From contig NZ_JAFIBI010000001.1 of NCBI RefSeq assembly GCF_017832975.1, positions 496,001-560,000 on the forward strand: a stretch of DNA of 64,000 nt. Direction: 5' to 3'. A model generated the notes under the pieces. That model saw only the letters and a list, made by a program, of their open reading frames with translations, did no database searches and had not been told where the DNA came from. Positions within the stretch are counted from its first letter, which is position 1; each line of letters opens with the position of its first letter. This document shows, piece after piece, positions 44,388 to 52,896 of the stretch. The stretch comes from Arthrobacter sp. PvP023 (GTDB lineage Bacteria; Actinomycetota; Actinomycetes; Actinomycetales; Micrococcaceae). The translations under genes and the position numbers were made by a program.

Positions 44388-45446
44388 ATGACACCAAGTA
44401 CGACGACGGCGCGCCGCGACGGCGCGTTCAGCCCGCCTTCCGGCCGCCCCGCTGCAGGCAAGCAGGCCACGTGGCTGCTGGCCGCCGTCGTCGTACTCGT
44501 CCTTGTTTCCGCGGTATCGCTGGCCGTCGGCGCCCGCGGTCTTCCCCTCGGCACCGTGTGGGAGGCCCTCATGCAATTCGATCCCGGCAACGGTGACCAC
44601 GCGGTGGTCCATGCACGCATCCCGCGCACCGTCCTTGGCCTGCTCGCCGGCGGGTCCCTCGGCCTGGCCGGCGCCGCCATGCAGGGCGTGGCCCGCAACC
44701 CGCTGGCCGACCCCGGCATTATGGGGGTCAACGCCGGCGCCGCCCTGGCCGTTGTCACCGGCATTTATGTTTTCGGGATCTCCTCCCTGACCGGCTACAT
44801 CTGGTTCGCGTTCATCGGCGCCGCGGCCGCTGCCGCCGTCGTCTACCTGGTCGCCTCCCTCGGCCGGGACGGTGCGACGCCGGTGAAGCTGGCCCTCGCG
44901 GGCGCCGCACTGAGCGCCGGCCTGTATTCCCTCATGAACGTCATCCTGGTCTCGAGCCAGGACACCCTGGACCGGTTCCGGTTCTGGCAGGTGGGCGGAA
45001 TCGCCGGACGCGACTGGTCGGTCGTTCTGCCCGGCGTGCCGTTCCTTATTCTCGGTGCGGGCATCGTGCTGGCTACCGGCCGCATCCTCAACAGCCTGGC
45101 GCTGGGCGATGACATTGCGCGCGGGCTCGGCCAGCGCGTGGGGCTGGTCCGCGGTATGACTGCCTTGGGCATCGTGCTGCTGTGCGGGTCCGCCACCGCC
45201 CTCGCCGGGCCCATCGGCTTTGTGGGGCTCGTCATTCCGCACGCCGTCCGCTTCCTGACCGGGCCCGACTACCGCTGGATCCTGCCGTTTTCCCTCGTCC
45301 TGGCCCCGGTGCTCCTGCTTTCCGCGGACATCCTGGGCCGGGTGGTCCTTCTGCCAGGCGAAGTCCCGGCGGGAATCATGACGGCCCTCGTGGGCGCGCC
45401 CGTCTTCGTATGGCTGGTCCGGCGCGGGAAGGGGGCCGGACTGTGA
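44388..45446 (+). CDS. FecCD-family siderophore ABC permease 1
   Basis: The protein has 352 residues with about 9-10 membrane helices. Signatures are HARIPRTVLGLLAGGSLGLA and AMQGVARNPLADPGIMGVNA, and the terminal segment contains GFVGLVIPHAVRFL, the cytoplasmic coupling region. It partners with the following permease as a heterodimer and with the ATPase at 46614. It starts 10 bp after the binding-protein gene. Confidence 0.93.
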   Translation: MTPSTTTARRDGAFSPPSGRPAAGKQATWLLAAVVVLVLVSAVSLAVGARGLPLGTVWEALMQFDPGNGDHAVVHARIPRTVLGLLAGGSLGLAGAAMQGVARNPLADPGIMGVNAGAALAVVTGIYVFGISSLTGYIWFAFIGAAAAAAVVYLVASLGRDGATPVKLALAGAALSAGLYSLMNVILVSSQDTLDRFRFWQVGGIAGRDWSVVLPGVPFLILGAGIVLATGRILNSLALGDDIARGLGQRVGLVRGMTALGIVLLCGSATALAGPIGFVGLVIPHAVRFLTGPDYRWILPFSLVLAPVLLLSADILGRVVLLPGEVPAGIMTALVGAPVFVWLVRRGKGAGL

Positions 45447-46612
45447 GCAAGGCAGACCTCGCCCACGTCGGGCGTGAGCTCGGGGACAACGCCCCCGGTA
45501 CGGAGCGCGAACGGGCAGATAATGCCCTCAAAACCGCGGAAACAGGGCATTACCTGCCAGTTCGCGCCGGCATGCTGAGCCGAACCGTCCTGAGCCGGAC
45601 TGCCATCCTGGCGTTCGCCGTCGTGGTCCTCTTCGCCGTCAGCGTTCTGCTGGGGAGCTACACCGTGACGGTCCCTGACTTCTTCAAAATCCTGCTCGCC
45701 CACCTCACCGGCGGCCAGAAGATTCCCGGCGCAAGCTTCATCGTGATGGAAAACAAGCTTCCCCGCGCGGTCATCGGCACCATGATCGGTGCCGCGTTCG
45801 GACTTGCCGGCGGCCTCTTCCAGACCATGCTCCGCAATCCGCTGGCCAGCCCGGACGTCATCGGCATCAGTTACGGGGCCAGCGCGGCCGCCGTCACGGC
45901 AATCGTTGTTTTCGGTGCGTCCGGTGCCGTGGTCTCCGGCGCCGCCCTCGCCGGCGCCCTGGGTGTCGCCGCGCTCATCTATGCCATCTCGCGTGGCGGG
46001 TCCCTGGGGTCCGGCGGCGGAACCGGCGGCAATGCGGCCGGCAGCCGGCTGATCCTGGCGGGCGTGGGCATCGCCGCCGCGCTCCACGCCGTGGTCAGCT
46101 TCCTTATGACCCGGGCGGACATCCGCACGGCGGCCGACGCCCTGGTGTGGCTCAACGGCTCCCTCAATTCAGCCTCCTGGGACCGTGCCGGTATCCTCGC
46201 CCTTGCGCTGCTGGTCCTCATCCCTGCCGCAGCCGCACTCTCCGGCCCCTTGCGCATCCTGGAACTCGGCGATGACGCTGCCGCCGGGCTTGGCATCCGG
46301 GTCGGCTTTACCCGGCTGGCCGTGGTGGTCGTCGCCGTGGCTCTCGCGGCCGTGGCGACGGCGGCAGCCGGCCCGGTCGCGTTCGTCGCCTTCCTGGCCG
46401 GACCCATCGCCCGCCGCTTCACCGCAAAAGCCAGCCTCCCGGCGTCGGCCTTCGTCGGAGCGCTGATCGTGCTGGCCGCGGACTACTTCGCCGCGAACAT
46501 TGCGCCCCTGCTGCTGGACGGCACCGTCCTGCCGGTCGGCGTGGTCACCGGCGCCCTGGGCGCCCCGTTCCTGCTGTGGCTGCTGGTCACTTCCAACCGA
46601 AAGGATGCCTGA
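45443..46612 (+). CDS. FecCD-family siderophore ABC permease 2
   Basis: The protein has 389 residues from the GTG at 45443, which overlaps the previous stop (GTGA). The first 45 residues are a polar cytoplasmic extension. The FecCD core then has LPRAVIGTMIGAAFGLAGGL, QTMLRNPLASPDVIGISYGA and GPVAFVAFLAGPIARRF. It is the second half of the permease heterodimer. Confidence 0.92.
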   Translation: MSKADLAHVGRELGDNAPGTERERADNALKTAETGHYLPVRAGMLSRTVLSRTAILAFAVVVLFAVSVLLGSYTVTVPDFFKILLAHLTGGQKIPGASFIVMENKLPRAVIGTMIGAAFGLAGGLFQTMLRNPLASPDVIGISYGASAAAVTAIVVFGASGAVVSGAALAGALGVAALIYAISRGGSLGSGGGTGGNAAGSRLILAGVGIAAALHAVVSFLMTRADIRTAADALVWLNGSLNSASWDRAGILALALLVLIPAAAALSGPLRILELGDDAAAGLGIRVGFTRLAVVVVAVALAAVATAAAGPVAFVAFLAGPIARRFTAKASLPASAFVGALIVLAADYFAANIAPLLLDGTVLPVGVVTGALGAPFLLWLLVTSNRKDA

Positions 46613-46613
46613 G

Positions 46614-47429
46614 ATGGCTGTTCTGCGCGCCACGGACCTCACCCTCAAATACGCCCAGCGCACAGTTCTGGAAGGGCTGCAGGCGGAGATCCCCGAGGGC
46701 AGAGTGACCATGATCGTGGGCGCCAACGCCTGCGGCAAGTCCACCCTGCTCCGGGGACTGTCCCGGCTGCTGAAGCCCGCGGCCGGCACCGTGACGCTGG
46801 ACGGCAAGGACATCCACACCCGCTCCGCCCGGGACGTCGCACGGACCCTGGGCCTCCTGCCCCAGCATCCCGCTGCACCGGACGGGATCACGGTCCGCGA
46901 CCTCGTGGGGCGCGGGCGGTACCCGCACCAGGGCTTCTTCCGCAGCTGGAGTGCGGACGACGACGCCGCGGTGCAGCGCGCGCTCGACGCCACCGAAACG
47001 CTGGAACTCGCCGGACGCAACGTGGATGAGCTGTCCGGCGGCCAGCGCCAGCGCGTCTGGATTGCGATGGCGCTTGCCCAGGAGACCGATGTGCTGCTCC
47101 TGGACGAACCCACCACCTACCTTGACCTTGCCCACCAGGTGGAGGTGCTGGACCTGATTACGGACCTGAACCGCAAGCGCGGCACCACCGTGGCCATCGT
47201 TCTGCATGACCTGAACCTCGCGGCGCGGTACGCGGACCACGTGATCGCCATGAAGGGCGGCCGTATCGTGGCCGAGGGCGCCTCCACCGACGTGGTCACC
47301 GAGGACCTGGTCCGGGACGTCTTCGGCCTGGACTCGCGTGTGCTTCCCGACCCCGTTTCCGGCACGCCGCTGATCATTCCGCTCGGCCGGCACCACACCA
47401 CTGCAACTGAACTGGAGTTCGTTCCATGA
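46614..47429 (+). CDS. Siderophore ABC transporter ATPase
   Basis: The protein has 271 residues. It has Walker A GANACGKST at about 36-44, signature LSGGQRQR near 140, Walker B DVLLLDEPT near 162 and the switch His in IVLHDLN. The layout is of the FecE/FepC type. It energises ferric-siderophore uptake. The start is 1 bp after the permease stop and its end overlaps the siderophore-interacting-protein gene. Confidence 0.95.
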   Translation: MAVLRATDLTLKYAQRTVLEGLQAEIPEGRVTMIVGANACGKSTLLRGLSRLLKPAAGTVTLDGKDIHTRSARDVARTLGLLPQHPAAPDGITVRDLVGRGRYPHQGFFRSWSADDDAAVQRALDATETLELAGRNVDELSGGQRQRVWIAMALAQETDVLLLDEPTTYLDLAHQVEVLDLITDLNRKRGTTVAIVLHDLNLAARYADHVIAMKGGRIVAEGASTDVVTEDLVRDVFGLDSRVLPDPVSGTPLIIPLGRHHTTATELEFVP

Positions 47430-48466
47430 AGACTCGTGACATTGCCAGCACCGAACCCATGACCCTGGCGTTCGACGTGACCGTCACCGCCGTGCAGGAA
47501 CTCAGCCCCAACTTCCGCCGCATCACTTTCGGCGGGTATTCGCTGCGTGACTTCGGCGTCCACGGCGGAACCCTGGACCTTCGCGTGAAGCTGATGATCC
47601 CTTCCCTTGCCGAGGACGGCACCCGGCTGCCGCTGCCCGTGTTCCAGATGGAACAGTCCGGCTGGTACCGGGAATGGCTGGCCATGGACCCGGCTACCCG
47701 CGGCTCCATGCGCACCTACACCGTCCGGCAGGAACGGCTCGACGCTGTCTACCCCGAGATCGACGTGGACTTCGTGATGCACTTCGACTCGGCGGGCAAC
47801 GGCGGCCCCGCCGCAAACTGGGCCCTGAACGCCAAACCAGGGGATGCGCTCACCATCATCGGCCCCAACAACCGCGCCGCGCACTGCGTCACAGCGGAGA
47901 TCTACTCCGGCATCGAATGGCGCCCCGGACTGGCCCAGCGGGTGCTCCTCGCGGGCGACGAAACCGCTGTTCCCGCCATCAGCGCCATCCTGGAAAGCCT
48001 CCCGCCCTACATGAGCGGGCACGCCTTCCTTGAAGTCCCCGAAGCCGGCGACTTCCTGGACCTGAAGTCCGCCGCCGACGTCGAAATCACCTGGCTGGCG
48101 CGGGGCGCCTCGATCGGCCGCTCACGCCCGCACGGCGAACTCCTGCAGCAAGCAGTCCGCGCCGCCGTTCCCGAACCGGGCTGGGTGGGCATCAAGGCCG
48201 CCTCCGGCGGGGCCGGCCCGGAACCGGAGGACGTGGACGTGGACCAGGAGATCCTCTGGGAAACGCCCGCAAGGATGGAAACCGCGGCCATCGCGGCAAC
48301 GAAGAACCCCGGGATGCCCGCCGGCGCCATGCCGTTCTACGCCTGGATTGCCGGCGAAGCGGGGGTCATCAAGGAGATGCGGCGCTACCTGGTGCGCGAC
48401 GTCGGGATCGACCGTAAGCAGGTGGCGTTCATGGGTTACTGGCGGCAGGGGAAAGCCGAGCTCTAA
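47426..48466 (+). CDS. Siderophore-interacting protein (ferric-siderophore reductase)
   Basis: The protein has 346 residues. The FAD-binding barrel has FRRITFGG and the flavin motif RGSMRTYTVRQER, and the SIP-type NAD(P)H domain has LAGDETAVPAISAILESLP and WIAGEAGVIKEMRRYLV. It reduces Fe(III)-siderophore in the cytoplasm to release iron. It ends the operon, and its ATG overlaps the ATPase stop. An insertion of about 30 acidic residues (GPEPEDVDVDQEILWE) is seen before the last motif. Confidence 0.93.
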   Translation: MKTRDIASTEPMTLAFDVTVTAVQELSPNFRRITFGGYSLRDFGVHGGTLDLRVKLMIPSLAEDGTRLPLPVFQMEQSGWYREWLAMDPATRGSMRTYTVRQERLDAVYPEIDVDFVMHFDSAGNGGPAANWALNAKPGDALTIIGPNNRAAHCVTAEIYSGIEWRPGLAQRVLLAGDETAVPAISAILESLPPYMSGHAFLEVPEAGDFLDLKSAADVEITWLARGASIGRSRPHGELLQQAVRAAVPEPGWVGIKAASGGAGPEPEDVDVDQEILWETPARMETAAIAATKNPGMPAGAMPFYAWIAGEAGVIKEMRRYLVRDVGIDRKQVAFMGYWRQGKAEL

Positions 48467-48493
48467 AGTCTCGCCTCCAGCGCCGGCACTAGT

Positions 48494-48600
48494 CCAGACG
48501 CTCTCTCACTTCCTGCAGGTTTTTTCTGATCCCTCTCGCAGATCCTGTCGCCTCATCGCAAACCCTCTCGCAGATCCTGTCGTTCGCCGTTAACCCTGCC
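48494..48600. repeat. 32-bp-period intergenic repeat, locus C
   Basis: Three units with exact 32-bp register are seen: CTCTCTCACTTCCTGCAGG at 48501, CTCTCGCAGATCCTG at 48533 and CTCTCGCAGATCCTG at 48565. The first unit nearly duplicates locus A after jetC. The region lies between the siderophore-interacting-protein gene and an SGNH hydrolase gene. Confidence 0.7.
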
Positions 48601-48627
48601 GTTTCTTTGGTTGGTTAGGCTGCCGGG

Positions 48628-49479
48628 ATGGGTTCATTTCCTTTGCTTCCGGACCGGGGAGGGCGACGGCGGTTTGTTGCCATGGGGGATTCGTTCACCG
48701 AAGGCGTGGGGGACCGGAGCAAGCGGCTGCCAAACGGTGTGCGCGGCTGGGCAGACCGGGTGGCTGAGAAGCTGGCTAAGGCCGAACCGGGGTGGGAATA
48801 CGCAAACCTGGCCATCCGCAGCAAGAGGCTCCGCCACATCATCGACGAACAGTTGGAACCGGCGCTCGCAATGGAGCCGACGCTGGTCACCCTGTATGCC
48901 GGCGGAAACGACATCCTCGACTTCGGCACCGATGTGGAGGCGCTCATGGCCGAGTACGAGTCCCTCGTGGCCAGGCTGGCTGCCACGGGTGCCACTGTGG
49001 TGCTGTTCACCGGTTTTGACGTCAAGGTTTCGGCTGTCCTTGAGCCGTTGAGGAAACGCAACACCGCTTACAACCGTCATGTCCGGGAAATCGCTGCCAA
49101 GTACAACGCCGTGCTGGTGGACTATTGGTGCTTCGAGGCCTTCCACGACCGGCGGATGTGGGATTCGGACCGGTTACACATGTCCAAGGCCGGCCATAAA
49201 TACCTCGCCGCCCAGGTCCTGGACCATTTGGGTGTTCCGCACAAGATCAGCCCGCTGGAGTGGGAGCCGCCGGACAAACTGAGCCTGCGGGAGTGGGAAC
49301 AGCGGCAGCGGCGCTGGGTGCACGACTGGGTGTTGCCGCTCTTCGGCCGCAAGCTTCGCGGTGTGACCCTCGGGGACAGCCTCAGGCCGCGCTGGCCGGA
49401 GCCCGTGAAGGTTCCCCGGAAGGGCGGACTGAAGAAACTCCTTGAGAAAGCGCCGGAGGCCGCTGCCCCGGAGAGCTAG
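48628..49479 (+). CDS. SGNH/GDSL-family hydrolase (copy 1)
   Basis: The protein has 283 residues. The catalytic blocks are GDSFTEG (Ser22), a Gly in YANLAIRSKRL, Asn in YAGGNDIL and the Asp/His pair in DSDRLHMSKAGH. No signal peptide is visible, so it is cytoplasmic. It is likely an esterase or lipase-like hydrolase of unknown substrate. A clear paralog lies at 52897-53658. Confidence 0.9.
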   Translation: MGSFPLLPDRGGRRRFVAMGDSFTEGVGDRSKRLPNGVRGWADRVAEKLAKAEPGWEYANLAIRSKRLRHIIDEQLEPALAMEPTLVTLYAGGNDILDFGTDVEALMAEYESLVARLAATGATVVLFTGFDVKVSAVLEPLRKRNTAYNRHVREIAAKYNAVLVDYWCFEAFHDRRMWDSDRLHMSKAGHKYLAAQVLDHLGVPHKISPLEWEPPDKLSLREWEQRQRRWVHDWVLPLFGRKLRGVTLGDSLRPRWPEPVKVPRKGGLKKLLEKAPEAAAPES

Positions 49480-49763
49480 CTGTCCAGGAGGTTTTCGTAA
49501 CCCGGAGCTACCCTGCCGGCGTGGAATTCCTCGACGTCGAACTCCGCCACGCCGTTCGTGTAGAACGGGTCTTTGACCAGTGCGGCGTCAAGGTTTGCCC
49601 GGTCCGTATTGGACAGCAACAGCGCACCGGTGCGGGGGATCTTCCGGCCGGCCACAATGAAAATGCCCTGGTCGAAAGCGTCCTGCAGCCACTCAACGTG
49701 TGCTTTGAGGTGGAAATCGACGATCTCTTCGGGAACCTTGTAGGTCAGGGAGACTACGTACAT
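49476..49763 (-). CDS. YciI-like protein
   Basis: The protein has 95 residues and is a YciI/ferredoxin-like alpha-beta fold with the conserved pattern HVEWLQDAFDQGIFIVAGRK and DPFYTNGVAEFDVEEF. His at about residue 22 corresponds to the family's active-site His. Function unknown. It overlaps the convergent SGNH gene by 4 bp. Confidence 0.88.
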   Translation of the reverse strand: MYVVSLTYKVPEEIVDFHLKAHVEWLQDAFDQGIFIVAGRKIPRTGALLLSNTDRANLDAALVKDPFYTNGVAEFDVEEFHAGRVAPGYENLLDS

Positions 49764-49785
49764 GCGGTCAGCCTACCGGTTCCTG

Positions 49786-50418
49786 CTAAGGAAGCAGTTT
49801 CAATGCGCTGTTCCAGTTGTACTCGGGGTGGGCGTCGCTGGCTTGGAGCCCAATGATGAGCAACTGGAAGGCTTCCAGTTGCCGCGCCCGGCGCAACGGA
49901 CCCACGTCGACGGCGCGCAACCCGGAATCATTGATGAAGCCTGCCACCGCGGCCTTGGCTTCGGCTGAATCCCCGGCCAGCAGGACATCGAGGGTCTGCC
50001 CGGCCACCTCTCCGGCGGCCAGTGTGGAGGCGAAAACCGTGTTGAAGCCTTTCACCACGTTCGCGCCCGGAACCAGCGCCTGGATCTCCTCGGCCGCGGA
50101 GCTCCCGGCAGGCACGGTGAGGGAATCGAGGGTTTCGTCGTTGACGGGATTGGAAATGTCCACGATCGTCTTGCCGTTGAGTGCCTCGCCGTAACGGCCG
50201 GCGATTTCCTTGGACACGTCAAAATGGGTCGCGAGGACAACGATGCTGCCTTCAATGTCCTGTCCGGTGGTCCCGGGGGTCGCGTTCGTTTCGGCAGCCA
50301 GGGCGGACGCGGCCACTGCATCGCGGCTAAGGATCTGGATGCTGCGGCCGGCACTGGCCGCTCGGGCGGCGATTCCTGCCGCCATGTTCCCCGTACCGAT
50401 GATCGTGATGTCAGTCAT
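49786..50418 (-). CDS. F420-dependent NADP reductase-like dinucleotide-binding protein
   Basis: The protein has 210 residues. It has an N-terminal Rossmann fold with IIGTGNMAAGIAARAA, then IVVLATHFD, IVDISNPVND and VKGFNTVFA, the pattern of the Fno/NADPH-dependent reductase group. It probably transfers hydride between NADPH and F420 or another flavin-like carrier. It diverges from the MarR gene, which may regulate it through the 83-bp shared promoter region. Confidence 0.85.
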   Translation of the reverse strand: MTDITIIGTGNMAAGIAARAASAGRSIQILSRDAVAASALAAETNATPGTTGQDIEGSIVVLATHFDVSKEIAGRYGEALNGKTIVDISNPVNDETLDSLTVPAGSSAAEEIQALVPGANVVKGFNTVFASTLAAGEVAGQTLDVLLAGDSAEAKAAVAGFINDSGLRAVDVGPLRRARQLEAFQLLIIGLQASDAHPEYNWNSALKLLP

Positions 50419-50501
50419 GGTGCTTCCTTCGATCTGGACGGCGGTTGATCGGGGCAGTCCGGGCTTGAACTGTCAATCAATTTTTCTCCTAGGATGTATC
50501 C

Positions 50502-50981
50502 ATGACCGAACCGCGCTGGCTCAACGCCGACGAACGCCGTGCATGGCTGGCCCAGCTGAGCATCAACACCTTGCTGCCCGCGGCACTGGATACGAAATTG
50601 CACGCGGCGGGCAAGCTTTCGCTCTTCGACTACAACGTACTCGCCATGCTCTCCGAAGCGGAAGGCCGGTTCCTTCCCATGAGCGAACTCGCCGCGCGGA
50701 CCAGCGCCTCGCTGTCCCGCTTGTCGCATGTGGTCACCAAGCTTCAGAACCGGGGGTGGGTGGAACGCCGTCCGCATCCGCGCGACGCGCGCGTGACCAC
50801 AGCCCACCTGACCGACGCCGGCATGGCCACCATTGTTGAGCTGGCACCCGGCCACGTGGAAGCGGTCCGGACGCTGTTCCTTGATGCCCTGACCGAGCGC
50901 GACGTCGCCGACCTGGCCCGCATCGGCGAGAAGGTCGTGGGCCGCCTGGACGCCGATCACTGGATCCTGCGCGAGTCCTGA
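50502..50981 (+). CDS. MarR-family transcriptional regulator
   Basis: The protein has 159 residues and is a winged helix-turn-helix with MSELAARTSASLSRLSHVVT as recognition region and RPHPRDARVTTAHLTDAG as the wing, a typical MarR signature. It is divergent from the F420/NADP reductase-like gene and probably represses it in response to a phenolic or oxidative ligand. Confidence 0.9.
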   Translation: MTEPRWLNADERRAWLAQLSINTLLPAALDTKLHAAGKLSLFDYNVLAMLSEAEGRFLPMSELAARTSASLSRLSHVVTKLQNRGWVERRPHPRDARVTTAHLTDAGMATIVELAPGHVEAVRTLFLDALTERDVADLARIGEKVVGRLDADHWILRES

Positions 50982-51026
50982 CGAGCGACAGGACCCAACG
51001 CCGGCCACGCCCGTAGTGTTGGTTCC

Positions 51027-52853
51027 ATGGAATCGCCTATCCAGAGCTACCTGCGCCAGATCCACGCCGAGATCGCCCAGCTCAGGGACGGCAAGCCTTA
51101 CAGCACCATTCCGGCCATGGCCAACGTGGACCCGGACAACTTCGGCATTGCCCTGGCCACTGTGGACGGGCAGGTTTATGAGGTGGGGGACTCCCGCGAG
51201 GAATTCACCATCCAGTCCATCTCGAAGCCTTTCACTTACGGGCTGGCCTTGGAAGACCTCGGCAGCGACGCCGTGGACGCCAAGGTGGACGTTGAACCTT
51301 CCGGGGACTCCTTCAACGAGATCTCATTGGCCGAAGGGACGGGCCGTCCGGCGAACGCCATGATCAACGCCGGCGCCCTCACCGCCACGTCACTCATCAG
51401 GGGATCCGGCGGCCAGTCGAGCTTCAAACGGATCCTCAGCACATACTCGGCGTTCGCGGGCCGTCAGCTTTCGGTCAACGAGAAGGTCTTCGAGTCCGAG
51501 TTGAAGCACGGCCACCGCAACACGGCTCTGGCGCACCTGCTGCGGTCCTTCAACATCATCGAGGACGACCCCGCGCCCGTCCTGGAGGACTACTTCCGCC
51601 AGTGCTCGGTCATGGTGAACACCTTCGACCTCGCCATCATGGCCGCCACCCTCGCGAATGGCGGAAAGAATCCGCTCACCCACAGGCAGGTGCTGGAGAT
51701 CGGTCCGGTGGAGCGGGTGTTGTCGGTAATGATGACGTCCGGCATGTACGACGACGCCGGTGCCTGGATCAGCAGCGTGGGCATGCCCGGAAAGAGCGGC
51801 GTTGCCGGCGGGATTATCGCCGTCCTGCCGGGCCAGGTTGGGCTGGCTGTGTACTCCCCGCCGCTCGATGAACACGGCGGCAGCGTCCGGGGCCTGGCGA
51901 CTGCCCAGCGGCTGTCCCGGGACATGGAGCTGCACTTCGTCAGGGCGGCGCGCACCGGGCGTTCTGCCATCCTTGCCGCGTACGACGTCACCGAAACGCC
52001 GTCGGGCATCCGGCGCAATGCCGAAGCGTCCGACGTCCTCCGCGCCCACGGACACCGGGCCCGGGTGATCGAACTCAACGGTGACCTGCTCTTCGCCGGG
52101 AGCGAATCCATGGCGCGCGAGCTCAGCAGCCTGGATGACGACGTCGAGCTGGTGGTTCTGGACTTCCGCCGAACCGATCAGGTGAGCGAGGTGGCGCTGC
52201 GCCTTCTCGAGGCGGCGCGTCAGGGCCTGTCCGGCGGGGGCCGCGAGCTGGTGCTGATCGAAGCGGACGGCGCGGTGGCGGACTCACTCGGCGAACGGAA
52301 GGGGCACCCGGACGGGGCGGTACCGTCGTTTTCGACCCGGAGTGCCGCCGTCGAATTCTGTGAAAACCGGCTGCTGGCAAAGTACGGGGACGGGCTGCTG
52401 CTCCGGGACCACGTTCCTGTTACCGACTCGCCCGCGCTGGCGCCGCTCGATGAGGCGGACGCGCTGGCCCTGCAGGGCCTCATGACAGCAAGGAAGTACG
52501 ACGACGGCGACGTCATCCGCCGCATTGGCCTGCGGTTCGGCGGCGTCTACTTCATTACTTCCGGCAAGGTCAGCAGTACGTCGCCCGGGCCCACCTCCGA
52601 CCGGGTCAAACTCAACACCCTCAGCGCCGGCATGACGTTCGGCGAGCTGGCGCTGGGCAGCGGCAACCGGCAGGAAACGACGGTCAGGGCGGACGGCCCC
52701 GTGGAGGTGATGGTGCTCAGTGCCGAGGCAATCTCCGACCTGGAGTCCACAGATCCGAGGCTTGCCATCGCCCTGTGGAAAGCCCTGACCCGGGATGCGT
52801 ACACGCGGGTGGAACAGTACCTGCGTGAATCGGCCGTCCGGATCCGCGAGTAG
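51027..52853 (+). CDS. glsA: Glutaminase fused to STAS and cyclic-nucleotide-binding-like domains
   Basis: The protein has 608 residues. Residues 1-305 are a serine-dependent beta-lactamase-like glutaminase with the catalytic S-x-x-K in SISKPF (Ser64, Lys67) and the GMYDDAGAW and PGKSGVAGGI motifs. Residues about 320-430 are a STAS domain, and about 470-590 a CRP-type nucleotide-binding domain (DGDVIRRIGLRFGGVYFITS, GMTFGELALG). The enzyme hydrolyses glutamine to glutamate and ammonia; the added domains suggest regulation by a partner or cNMP. The N-terminal glutaminase is complete. Confidence 0.92.
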   Translation: MESPIQSYLRQIHAEIAQLRDGKPYSTIPAMANVDPDNFGIALATVDGQVYEVGDSREEFTIQSISKPFTYGLALEDLGSDAVDAKVDVEPSGDSFNEISLAEGTGRPANAMINAGALTATSLIRGSGGQSSFKRILSTYSAFAGRQLSVNEKVFESELKHGHRNTALAHLLRSFNIIEDDPAPVLEDYFRQCSVMVNTFDLAIMAATLANGGKNPLTHRQVLEIGPVERVLSVMMTSGMYDDAGAWISSVGMPGKSGVAGGIIAVLPGQVGLAVYSPPLDEHGGSVRGLATAQRLSRDMELHFVRAARTGRSAILAAYDVTETPSGIRRNAEASDVLRAHGHRARVIELNGDLLFAGSESMARELSSLDDDVELVVLDFRRTDQVSEVALRLLEAARQGLSGGGRELVLIEADGAVADSLGERKGHPDGAVPSFSTRSAAVEFCENRLLAKYGDGLLLRDHVPVTDSPALAPLDEADALALQGLMTARKYDDGDVIRRIGLRFGGVYFITSGKVSSTSPGPTSDRVKLNTLSAGMTFGELALGSGNRQETTVRADGPVEVMVLSAEAISDLESTDPRLAIALWKALTRDAYTRVEQYLRESAVRIRE

Positions 52854-52896
52854 CCGCCGCTTGGTTGCTCACGGCAACGGATGGCAGACTATCGAT

